Source: Anaerolineae bacterium
GTDB lineage: Bacteria > Chloroflexota > Anaerolineae > Aggregatilineales > UBA2796
NCBI GenBank assembly: GCA_019637615.1
Contig: JAHBVJ010000023.1
Location: 62,001-126,000 of the forward strand
Length of the DNA stretch: 64,000 nt
Direction: 5' to 3'
The notes under the pieces are model-generated. The model was not told where the DNA came from, made no database searches, and was given only the letters and a program-made list of their open reading frames with translations. Numbering within the stretch: the first letter of the stretch is position 1; each line of letters starts with the position of its first letter. Shown here piece after piece: positions 8,956 through 16,664 of this stretch. The translations under genes and the position numbers were made by a program.

Positions 8956-9043
8956 TGTCTACAGTCAACCACAATTGTCTACACTTTTCCACTTGACAAA
9001 CGTCATAAATCTCCCTATGCTTGACTATAGACAACTATAGACA
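8956..9043. promoter_or_regulatory. Putative GntR operator array between divergent operons
   Basis: Four copies of one hexamer occur in the divergent region: TGTCTA at 8956 and 8976 and its reverse complement TAGACA at 9028 and 9038. The first pair is 20 bp apart and the second 10 bp apart, so copies fall on the same helix face. The right-hand pair overlaps the likely transcription start of the GntR gene and the left-hand pair lies where the leftward promoter would be. TGTCTA-type half-sites fit HutC/GntR-family operators. That the protein encoded at 9081 binds here is an inference from position. Confidence 0.6.
8993..9021 (+). promoter_or_regulatory. Sigma70-type promoter of the gntR gene
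   Basis: A consensus -35 TTGACA (8993-8998), a 17-bp spacer and a -10 TATGCT (9016-9021) point rightward. Transcription would begin near 9028, inside the TAGACA pair, as expected for an autorepressed regulator gene. On the other strand TATAGT (8932-8937) is a possible -10 for the aldolase operon, but its -35 is poor. Confidence 0.7.
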
Positions 9044-9080
9044 TCTGTGCTTGTTTAGAGAAGCGGATCGAATTGGCAGT

Positions 9081-9896
9081 ATGAGCATTAAACCTGACCG
9101 TTCACGTCCAGAACCTCTCTATCACCAGATTCGGGATTGGATGCGCCAGCAAGTGACGACGGGCGCATGGCCTGAGCACTATAAGCTGCCTTCCGAGTTT
9201 GAGTTGGTCGAGCGATTTAGCGTTAACCGTGGCACCGTGCGCAAAGCCATTGCTGACCTTATCGCGGAAGGTCTGCTGGTGAGTATTCACGGGCGCGGGA
9301 CGTTCGTGTCGTCGCGCACCCTTGAACAGCCGCTTGCCGAAGACCTGATTACGTTTTCCGAAGACCTGATCCGCAAGGGCATCCCGTTCGAGACGACGGT
9401 CTTGGCATGTGACGTGCGCAAGCCCCCGTCCAACGTGGCGGCGCTGCTGCGCATCAACCCCAACGATGACATTTTTTACTTACGGCGTGTACGCATCGTC
9501 CGGCAGGCTCCCCTCGCGCTGATCGAGAACTTTGTCCCGTATGCCGTTGTGGCGGGCATCGAGCGCGTAGACTTCACCGTGCGCGGGCTGTTCGAAACGC
9601 TGGAAAAGCAGTACGAGGTCACGCTGAGTTGGGGTCAACGCACGTTCCAAGCCCAACTAGCCGACGCGGACACCATGACCATGCTGGGAATCGACCCCGC
9701 TATCCCGATCATGTATATCGAACAGCTCACGTATCGGGATGAGGATACGCCGGTGGAGCTTTCCAACATCTGGCTGCGCGGCGACCGTTTCCGATTGTCT
9801 GCCGTGGTGAACCGGAACAGCATCAGCCGCTTCGCGAAATCGCGAGAAACCGTGTATCTGCCTGTGGAGGGCGCGGTAGAGGAAAAAGAATTATAG
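9081..9896 (+). CDS. GntR family regulator, HutC subfamily (UTRA domain)
   Basis: A 271-residue transcription factor with an N-terminal winged helix-turn-helix (about residues 10-78: PLYHQIRDWM, LPSEFELVERFSVNRGTVRKAI, GRGTFV) and a C-terminal UTRA ligand domain (about 95-260). The ATG at 9081 is chosen over the TTG at 9021 because that TTG lies inside the -10 element and the GntR domain starts just after 9081. UTRA domains usually bind a sugar, sugar phosphate or small acid. It heads the rightward cluster and probably controls both arms of the divergent regulon. Confidence 0.92.
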   Translation: MSIKPDRSRPEPLYHQIRDWMRQQVTTGAWPEHYKLPSEFELVERFSVNRGTVRKAIADLIAEGLLVSIHGRGTFVSSRTLEQPLAEDLITFSEDLIRKGIPFETTVLACDVRKPPSNVAALLRINPNDDIFYLRRVRIVRQAPLALIENFVPYAVVAGIERVDFTVRGLFETLEKQYEVTLSWGQRTFQAQLADADTMTMLGIDPAIPIMYIEQLTYRDEDTPVELSNIWLRGDRFRLSAVVNRNSISRFAKSRETVYLPVEGAVEEKEL

Positions 9897-9956
9897 AAAA
9901 ACGCTTGAAATTGCCGCAGTAGCTGCGTACCTAAGTATGTGAAAGTAAGGTAGACC

Positions 9957-11288
9957 GTGAGTTTTACGTTTTTTCTTTCAGGAACTAGTCCCCGCGCGCG
10001 CCGGATGCGATTAGACACGGCGAGTATTTTGAAGCGGTTTTTCTTTTGTGAACAGGCATTGATCCTCGCTGAGGCTGGTTGGCTGGCTTCGATCCCGCAA
10101 TTTGACATCAAGACACTGGTGCCGCGTTTCCTGTGGGAAGACGCGATGGTTGGCAACGCCCTACGTGAGCGCGTATTCGAGCTGCACTATCCGAGCCGCT
10201 TGATGATCCTTGGCGACGACAGTGCCTTGATCAGCGTGATGCAGCAGGCGATCAATGCGCCATCGGCAGAAGCCTTCATTTTGTCGCTGGCGAAGGTGTT
10301 CAAACCCGCCTTTTTGAAGGCTTACCAGCAATACCTCGATGAAGTGGACGAGATCGCGGATGGGCCTTCGCTGCGCTTCATGCGGAGCGCGGTGGAAGAT
10401 AAAACGCTGCAAATCTCGATACTCGACCAGTTTGCCAGCGAAATGCTGACGATGGCTCCTGAAAAGCGCGAACAGGCCGAGCAGTGGTGCGCGACAATAG
10501 CGGCACAACTGGAAGCCGTCGGCGGCCTGACGCTGATGACGCCCAACACCACCACGCCTGATCTGAGCGCTCTCGACAAGGTCGGACGCACGCCCTTCGT
10601 GCTGGCGGAGCTGCCCGCCCGCGATGCCCGCTTTTTCCAATGCCGCTTTTACTGGCCTGATGTCGTAGACCCCAATTTCCCGTATGGCGAGGGGATGGAG
10701 CTTCAGTTGCGCAGCGCGATCAGTCACATCAACGAAGTGTGGGCGGTCGAGGCGGCGGGAGCCGGACTCCATGCTTTCTCGGAGGAACTCGGCTGGGAAT
10801 TCACCTTCGAGGCGGCACGCTGGTGCTATGACGAAGCCCGCCACGCGCGCATGGGCTGGGATCGGTTGCAGCGGTGGGGCTTCGCGCCCGCCGAGATCCC
10901 GCTCGGACGCTACATCTACGACAGTGGACGACCACACGGTGCGCTCTATTTGCTGGCGATGCTGGCCTATTTTGAAACCAAGAACATCGGCAAGAAGAAC
11001 CAACGCGCCCGCGCTTTCGCAGAATATCAAGATTCCACCAGCCAACACGATATGGAATTCGACTGGGCAGATGAGACGATCCACGCCAGCTATGGTGCCA
11101 AGTGGTTGGAAGCGCTGCGCACGGCGCGGCCTGATGACGTGCCCGATTTTGACGAGATTCGCAAACGCTGCAATCAGTACGTGGCTGACATGGTGACGAC
11201 CTGTACCGAACAAGAACGTGACGCGATCCGCGTGGTTGCGAACGCCTTAAAACATAAAGCTGAACAATTGGCGAGTGCCAACAACTAG
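9957..11288 (+). CDS. Ferritin-like diiron protein of unknown function
   Basis: A 443-residue protein I do not recognise by name. Its C-terminal half has the diiron four-helix pattern: a Glu helix (INEVWAVEAAG, Glu260/265), DEARH (Glu293, His296), another Glu helix (YFETKN, Glu340) and DETIH (Glu373, His376). The N-terminal half (about 25-190) is helical and may be a degenerate related bundle (RFLWEDAMVGNALRERV). The GTG start has AAGG about 7 nt upstream; ATG 10005 is an alternative. It sits between the regulator and the sugar transporter genes, so it may be an oxygenase or hydroxylase acting on the imported compound. That role is inference. Confidence 0.7.
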   Translation: MSFTFFLSGTSPRARRMRLDTASILKRFFFCEQALILAEAGWLASIPQFDIKTLVPRFLWEDAMVGNALRERVFELHYPSRLMILGDDSALISVMQQAINAPSAEAFILSLAKVFKPAFLKAYQQYLDEVDEIADGPSLRFMRSAVEDKTLQISILDQFASEMLTMAPEKREQAEQWCATIAAQLEAVGGLTLMTPNTTTPDLSALDKVGRTPFVLAELPARDARFFQCRFYWPDVVDPNFPYGEGMELQLRSAISHINEVWAVEAAGAGLHAFSEELGWEFTFEAARWCYDEARHARMGWDRLQRWGFAPAEIPLGRYIYDSGRPHGALYLLAMLAYFETKNIGKKNQRARAFAEYQDSTSQHDMEFDWADETIHASYGAKWLEALRTARPDDVPDFDEIRKRCNQYVADMVTTCTEQERDAIRVVANALKHKAEQLASANN

Positions 11289-11392
11289 ACCGTGTTATTT
11301 GCATTGCTGAGGTGCTGCGCGGCGTCGTCCATCGCGGGATGACGCTTCCGTACTGAACGCAGTCCAAAAGAACTTTTGAAAGGATATTTATC

Positions 11393-12433
11393 GTGGCTGA
11401 CCGGGTTTCCCCCTCCCAAGGTGTGAGCAGCGAGCCGCATGAATCAGTGCCGCTCACGCCTAGCAGCCGAATTCGCCAACTGTTCGCTGCCCGCGAGACA
11501 GGCGTATTTGTTGCACTGCTATTGATGTGCATCATCCTAGCGATTGCTACCCCCGTATTCCTGCGTATCGAAAATCTGCTGAATGTTGGTCGTCAGGTGT
11601 CCTTGTTGGGCATTATGGCAGTCGGCATGACCTTCGTATTGATTTCCGGCGAAGTCGATCTCTCCATCGGGTCTACCTACGCGCTGTCTGGATTATGTAC
11701 GGGCATGTTGATCGTGGCGGGCTGGGATCTGATCCCGTCTATCGCGTTCGGCATCGTGGTCGGCGCAGGCGTCGGCTTGGTGAACGGCGTACTGTCCACC
11801 TATGGGCGGCTGCCTTCGTTCATCACCACGCTCGGCATGTTGAGCGTGGCGCGCGGCGTGGCGCTGTTGATCACGAATGGGCAACCCGTCACCGTCGATC
11901 AGCGCTTCGGTGCCCGTCCTGAAGTCTTGGAGCCGTTTTTCTTCATCGGGCAAGGCCGCGTGCTGAACGTGATCCCGATGCAGTTGGTGTTCTTTGTGCT
12001 GATCGCGCTGTTAGGGGCGTTTCTGCTGTCCTACACCGTGTTCGGGTTCCGCATCTACGCCGTAGGCGGGAGCGTGAAAGCGGCGCGCGTGTCGGGCATC
12101 CGCGTCTTGAATACGAAGATCACCGCGTTCGTGCTGATGGGTGCGCTGGCGGGATTATCCGGCATCCTTGGCATGGCGTTTTTGCCGAGCGGACAGGCTG
12201 GTCGAACCGGATTAGGGCTGGAATTGGACGTGATCGCGGCGACGATTGTTGGCGGCGCGGCGCTGTCCGGCGGTGAAGGCACGATGGTCGGCACCGTGCT
12301 CGGCGTCCTGATCATCGGCGTGCTGCGCAACGGGCTGGTGCTGCTGGGTATTTCCCCATTCTGGCAAACCACCATTATCGGCATTGTCATTATTCTGGCA
12401 GTTGGCATCGATAAGTGGTCGCGCCGCCGCTAA
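11393..12433 (+). CDS. Ribose-type ABC transporter permease (RbsC-like)
   Basis: A 346-residue integral membrane permease of the CUT2 (ribose/galactose) family with about eight to ten hydrophobic helices. Family blocks include GMTFVLISGEVDLSIGS, TLGMLSVARGVALLITNGQPV and AATIVGGAALSGGEGTMVGTVLG. The GTG start has AAAGGA 8 nt upstream. It forms a complete importer with the binding protein and ATPase genes that follow; gene order permease - binding protein - ATPase differs from E. coli rbsDACBK. Confidence 0.92.
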   Translation: MADRVSPSQGVSSEPHESVPLTPSSRIRQLFAARETGVFVALLLMCIILAIATPVFLRIENLLNVGRQVSLLGIMAVGMTFVLISGEVDLSIGSTYALSGLCTGMLIVAGWDLIPSIAFGIVVGAGVGLVNGVLSTYGRLPSFITTLGMLSVARGVALLITNGQPVTVDQRFGARPEVLEPFFFIGQGRVLNVIPMQLVFFVLIALLGAFLLSYTVFGFRIYAVGGSVKAARVSGIRVLNTKITAFVLMGALAGLSGILGMAFLPSGQAGRTGLGLELDVIAATIVGGAALSGGEGTMVGTVLGVLIIGVLRNGLVLLGISPFWQTTIIGIVIILAVGIDKWSRRR

Positions 12434-12544
12434 ATTTTGCGCGTGATGATGTTGACCGTAGCCAATGAGGGAGGTGATGCAACCCGATAGTTAGTACGCT
12501 GCTTCATGATGACTTGGTATATTGCCTTTAGGAGTCAACCTGAT

Positions 12545-13549
12545 ATGAGTCTCAATAGACGTTTGTCCTTAAAAATTAGCCTGCTGCTGCTAATTGTTAC
12601 GGCGTTGGTCGTTACCACCGTCGGCATTCCAGCCGCCACCGTCAACGCACAGGGCGGTTTCAAGCTGGCACAACGTATTGCGGATAAAGTCGCCAAGGGC
12701 GAAAAGCTGACCTTCCGCGTGTCGTATCACGACGTGTCGAACGAATTCGCGCCGGAGATCAAGGCAGGCGTGGAGAAAGCGGCTGCGGAGTTAGGTGTGG
12801 ACGCGGTGATGGTCGGGCCAGTCGGCGCGAAAGCCGAAGACCAGATCGCTGAACTGGAAAGCCTGATCGAGACAGGCGTAGACGGCTTGGCGATTTCGTC
12901 GGTGAGCACGGACGCGCTGGCACCAGTGATCAACAAGGCGTTGGACGCTGGCATCCCGGTGGTGACCTTCAACACAGACAACCCCGCCAGCAAGCGCTTG
13001 GCGTTCGTCGGGCAGGACTTGGTCGAGTCAGGTCGCACGGCGGGTCAGTTGATGGGCGAAGTGTTGGGTGGCAAGGGCGTGGTGATCATCACGACGCTGG
13101 ATGCTGCCGCGCAGTGGTCGATTGACCGTGAGACGGGCGCACGCGAAGCTCTCGCGAAGTTCCCCGACATCACCGTCAAAGCCACCATCAACACCGGCAC
13201 CGAGCCACAGCAGATCTACTCTGCCATCGAGAACGCCATGTTAGCCAACGCTGACGTGACGGGCATCCTCTCGCTCGAATGCTGCTCGACCCCCTCGGCT
13301 GGTGAGTACGTCAAGCGCAACAATCTTGGCGACAAAGTCAAGATCGTTGGCTTCGACCTGCTGCCTACCACCCTCCAACTGGTCAAGGATGGCTTCATCC
13401 AGAAGACCATCGGGCAAGGGCCACAGAAGCAGGGCTATGAGTCCGTTCGCCTGCTCCTCGAAGCCGCTCAGGGCAAGGAAGTCAAGGGCGTGGACACTGG
13501 TGCTGAAGTCGTCGATGCCTCCAACGTCGATAGCAAGATGGCGAAGTAA
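12545..13549 (+). CDS. Sugar ABC transporter substrate-binding protein (RbsB-like)
   Basis: A 334-residue periplasmic-type binding protein of the Peripla_BP_4/RbsB family. A Sec signal peptide (about residues 1-32, ending TVNAQG) precedes the two-lobed domain with blocks VDGLAISSVSTDALAPVINKA, GIPVVTFNTDNP and LAFVGQDLVESGRTAGQLM. The ATG at 12545 is chosen over 12506 because AGGAG lies 10 nt before it and it gives a clean signal peptide. A pentose or related sugar is the likely ligand given the ribokinase and RbsD downstream, but the sequence does not fix it. Confidence 0.93.
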   Translation: MSLNRRLSLKISLLLLIVTALVVTTVGIPAATVNAQGGFKLAQRIADKVAKGEKLTFRVSYHDVSNEFAPEIKAGVEKAAAELGVDAVMVGPVGAKAEDQIAELESLIETGVDGLAISSVSTDALAPVINKALDAGIPVVTFNTDNPASKRLAFVGQDLVESGRTAGQLMGEVLGGKGVVIITTLDAAAQWSIDRETGAREALAKFPDITVKATINTGTEPQQIYSAIENAMLANADVTGILSLECCSTPSAGEYVKRNNLGDKVKIVGFDLLPTTLQLVKDGFIQKTIGQGPQKQGYESVRLLLEAAQGKEVKGVDTGAEVVDASNVDSKMAK

Positions 13550-13576
13550 GTTCGTTTACGCAGTCTCAATCCCGTT

Positions 13577-13600
13577 CCCTCTCCTTGACACAGGAGAGGG
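13577..13600 (+). repeat. Intercistronic hairpin after the binding-protein gene
   Basis: A perfect 9-bp stem, CCCTCTCCT (13577-13585) with AGGAGAGGG (13592-13600), and a 6-nt loop lies 27 nt after the binding-protein stop. It has no T-run. Such hairpins often stabilise the upstream mRNA so that the binding protein is made in excess over the ATPase. Its presence argues against a start of the next gene at TTG 13585. Confidence 0.7.
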
Positions 13601-13695
13601 ACGGTGGCGAGGCGAGCACGTACGTTTGTTTATGGGGCGCAGATTTTCCTGTGCCCCGAAATGACCTTGTAGAAACTTTAGAAAGTAGCCACGCT

Positions 13696-15216
13696 GTGGA
13701 AGTTAGATCGCAGACCCCCATTATTCAATTTGAGTCGATCACGAAAAGCTTTGCGGGCGTCACGGCGCTGGATCGGGTTAGTTTTGCGGTGCAAGCGGGC
13801 GAAATCCACGCGATCATCGGTGAAAACGGAGCCGGAAAAAGCACCCTGATGAACATCCTGACTGGCGAACTTCAGCCAGATTCAGGGCGGATTGTGTATA
13901 AAGGTACGCCCCACGTCATCACCAGCCCCGCTGCCGCGCAACAGCTTGGCATAAGCTGCGTTTATCAAGAATTAGCCCTGTGTGGCAACCTGAGCATCGC
14001 GGATAATATTTCGCTGCGGTCTACCTCGCATCGGCTGCCAATTGGCATGGTCAATCGGCGTCAGTATCAAAACAACGCCCAAGCCGTGCTGTCCCGCTTA
14101 GGCATGGGACATATGGACGTGCGGCAGATGGTGAACACGCTGACCCTCGCGCAGCAGCAGTTGGTGGACATCGCCAAAGCGCTGTCCGTGCAATCTGACG
14201 TGCTGATCCTCGATGAACCTAACTCCGCGCTCACGGGCGAAGAAACCGAACATCTCTTTCAAGTCTTGCGCCAGCTCAAGGCGGACGGCGTGACGATCCT
14301 GTATATTTCTCACCGACTCGAAGAAGTCTTGACGCTGGCAGACCGCATTACCGTGATGCGCGATGGTAAGTACGTGGATACACTGAACGCCTCTGAAGCC
14401 ACGGTGGATACGTTGATCAGCAAGATGGTCGGGCGGGTGATGGATCGGCTGTATAAGCGCAGCAGTGAGCCAACGGTGCGCCCACACGTGATGTTTGAAG
14501 CCAAGGGGCTGAGCGCCGCCCCACGCGTACACGAGATCAGCTTCCAACTTCACGCGGGCGAAGTGGTTGGCCTCGCGGGGCTGCCCGACGCCGGACGTGA
14601 AGAACTCGTGGAGTGCCTGTACGGGCTGCGCAAGCTGGATGGTGGTCAGATTCTGGTCAATGGGCAGGCGGTCGGCATCAATTCGCCGGACGCCGCCATC
14701 CGTCACGGACTGGCTCTCGTCCCCGCAGACCGTCGCGGCGCGGGCGCGCTGCTCAAGATGACCGTGCAGAACAACATCGTGGCAGCGAACACGGGCGCGG
14801 TCAGCCGCTTCGGGATTTTGCGCGGCCCGATTGCGCGCCAGATGGCGCGGAGTTACGTCGATCAGTTGTCGATCCGCACCGCTGGCTTAGAGCAGCAGAT
14901 GGCGACCCTCAGCGGCGGCAACCAACAAAAAACGATTCTGGCGCGCGGCTTAAGCACCGCCCCGCACGTATTCTTGTTGCATGAGCCGACGCGTGGCATC
15001 GACGTGGGCGCGAAAGCCGAGATTTACACCATCCTGACCGAACTGGTGCGCAACGGGGCGAGTATCCTGATCATTTCCTCGGAGCTGCCAGAATTGATGG
15101 GGCAATGTGACCGCATCCTCGTGATGCACGCGGGGCGGCTCACGGGGCACTTCACCCGCGCTGAATTCGCAGAAGAACCGATCCTCGCCTGTGCGATGGG
15201 ACAGGCAACACATTGA
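13696..15216 (+). CDS. Ribose-type ABC transporter ATPase with two NBDs (RbsA-like)
   Basis: A CUT2 importer ATPase of about 506 residues with tandem nucleotide-binding domains. NBD1 has Walker A GENGAGKST (residues 42-50) and Walker B LILDEP, but TLAQQQL instead of a standard signature. NBD2 has a degenerate P-loop (GLPDAGREE), a good signature LSGGNQQK and a Walker B ending LLHEPTRGID, where His replaces the usual Asp. The frame is open back to 13585, but that stretch holds the hairpin; GTG 13696 puts the start just before the domain. No ATG is available, so the exact start is uncertain. Confidence 0.9.
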   Translation: MEVRSQTPIIQFESITKSFAGVTALDRVSFAVQAGEIHAIIGENGAGKSTLMNILTGELQPDSGRIVYKGTPHVITSPAAAQQLGISCVYQELALCGNLSIADNISLRSTSHRLPIGMVNRRQYQNNAQAVLSRLGMGHMDVRQMVNTLTLAQQQLVDIAKALSVQSDVLILDEPNSALTGEETEHLFQVLRQLKADGVTILYISHRLEEVLTLADRITVMRDGKYVDTLNASEATVDTLISKMVGRVMDRLYKRSSEPTVRPHVMFEAKGLSAAPRVHEISFQLHAGEVVGLAGLPDAGREELVECLYGLRKLDGGQILVNGQAVGINSPDAAIRHGLALVPADRRGAGALLKMTVQNNIVAANTGAVSRFGILRGPIARQMARSYVDQLSIRTAGLEQQMATLSGGNQQKTILARGLSTAPHVFLLHEPTRGIDVGAKAEIYTILTELVRNGASILIISSELPELMGQCDRILVMHAGRLTGHFTRAEFAEEPILACAMGQATH

Positions 15217-15234
15217 ACTAAAGGATAGCAAAGC

Positions 15235-16161
15235 ATGGGCAACATTGTCACCGTTGTGGGCAGTTTCGCCGTTGGGATGACGCTGCGCACCAGCCGAATG
15301 CCGATCTTCGGAGAAACCCTCATCGGCGCAGATTTTGATATGGGGCCGGGCGGCAAAGGCTCGAATCAGGCCGTTGCCACGGCACGCTTGGGCGCGGACT
15401 CGTATTTCGTCGGGATTATCGGCAATGACAAACTGGGCGAGATTGCCACAGACCTTTACGCGCACGAAGGCGTCCACACGCAGTATCTGGAAAAAACGCA
15501 GCAAATGGCGACGGGCGTCGGCTTCATCATCCTGAACGAGGCCGGACAAAACGGGATCATCCTCGATATGTCCGCCAACAAGCTGATGGATGCGGCCTTT
15601 GTGGACAAAGCCGAGGCGCAGATCGCCCGCAGCGACATCGTCATGACCGTGTTGGAAATTCCGGTGAGCGCCGCCGCGCGCGCGATGGCGTTGGGGCACA
15701 AGCATGGTGTGCGCACGCTGCTTAATCCCGCCCCCGCGACGCGACTCGAAGACGCCGTTTTCCAGACGGTGGATTACATCACCCCTAATGAAACCGAACT
15801 GCGCATTTTGCAGGGTCTAGCGCCTGACGATCCGACGCCTACTGTCGAACTGGCGCAGCAGTTGCAGCGGCGCGGCGCGAAAAATATCATCGTGACGATG
15901 GGCGAAAAGGGCGCGCTGGTCTTGACGCCGACGGGCATGAGCACCGTACCGGGGCTGCATATCGATGTCGTGGATACGACGGGCGCGGGCGATGCCTTCA
16001 ATTCCGGCCTTGCGACCGCCTTGATCGAGGGCAAACCCTTGAGCGAAGCCGTCAAATTCGCGAACTGCTGCGGCGCGTTGGCCTGTACCAAACTGGGCGT
16101 GATCCCGGCGCTGGCGCAGCGTGAAGCGGTAGACGCACTGTACGCTAAACACTATTTATGA
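15235..16161 (+). CDS. rbsK: Ribokinase / PfkB family sugar kinase
   Basis: A 308-residue PfkB-fold kinase, most like ribokinase. It shows the N-terminal GSFAVGMTLRTSRMP and GGKGSNQAVATARLGADSYFVG blocks and the C-terminal DTTGAGDAFNSGLATAL with the anion hole and catalytic Asp. It should phosphorylate the imported sugar at C5 using ATP. AAAGGA precedes the ATG. With the DeoC-type aldolase across the regulator, 2-deoxyribose is a possible substrate as well as ribose. Confidence 0.92.
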   Translation: MGNIVTVVGSFAVGMTLRTSRMPIFGETLIGADFDMGPGGKGSNQAVATARLGADSYFVGIIGNDKLGEIATDLYAHEGVHTQYLEKTQQMATGVGFIILNEAGQNGIILDMSANKLMDAAFVDKAEAQIARSDIVMTVLEIPVSAAARAMALGHKHGVRTLLNPAPATRLEDAVFQTVDYITPNETELRILQGLAPDDPTPTVELAQQLQRRGAKNIIVTMGEKGALVLTPTGMSTVPGLHIDVVDTTGAGDAFNSGLATALIEGKPLSEAVKFANCCGALACTKLGVIPALAQREAVDALYAKHYL

Positions 16162-16184
16162 ACTTCATCTAAGGAGCATCATTC

Positions 16185-16664
16185 ATGAAACGCGGGCTTA
16201 TTCTAAATAACCAGTTGAGCTATGCCTTAGCCACCTTGGGACACGGCGATCTGATGATCGTCTGTGACGCGGGCTTCCCGATCCCATCCAATGTGTGGCG
16301 GATTGACTTGGCGTTGATCCAAGATGTCCCCGATCTAGAGACCGTGTTGACGGCCATCAGCAAAGAATACATCGCTGAAAAAGTGGCTTATGCTGCTGAA
16401 ATGGCTGACAACAATCCGGTGCTGCTAGGAAAAGTCAAGCGCATCTTCGCAGACAGCGAATACAGCACGCTGCCCCATGCGGACATTCTGGGCACGATGG
16501 CGAGCAAAGCCAAAGTGATCGTGCGGACGGGCGCGTTCGATCCGTGGGGCAATATCCTGCTGTATTCCGGCGTAGATGTGCCGAAGTGGTTCTCCAAACC
16601 GGGCACGATTGCGCCGGATTACTACGCCAGCAAACTGACGCCCCCCAAAAAGGGTAAGAAGTGA
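16185..16664 (+). CDS. rbsD: D-ribose pyranase / RbsD-FucU mutarotase family
   Basis: A 159-residue RbsD-family protein, which interconverts pyranose and furanose (or anomeric) forms so that the kinase receives the right form. The catalytic His20 (LGHGD) falls at the same residue number as in Bacillus RbsD, and the C-terminal VIVRTGAFDPWGN matches the family IRTGEFTPYAN. It is about 20-28 residues longer than typical, ending in a PPKKGKK tail. AAGGAG precedes the ATG. Its stop overlaps the GTG of the next gene, so the two are translationally coupled. Confidence 0.92.
   Translation: MKRGLILNNQLSYALATLGHGDLMIVCDAGFPIPSNVWRIDLALIQDVPDLETVLTAISKEYIAEKVAYAAEMADNNPVLLGKVKRIFADSEYSTLPHADILGTMASKAKVIVRTGAFDPWGNILLYSGVDVPKWFSKPGTIAPDYYASKLTPPKKGKK

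Noticed and set aside
10161-11213. 350-codon open frame antisense to the diiron protein gene
   Set aside because: It lies fully opposite a gene with clear motifs and a ribosome binding site, and its translation is rich in His/Arg/Gln without any recognisable domain, as expected for a shadow frame in high-GC DNA.
13585-13695. Longer N-terminus for the RbsA-like ATPase from TTG 13585
   Set aside because: The extension overlaps a perfect hairpin, has no ribosome binding site and makes a non-family N-terminus.
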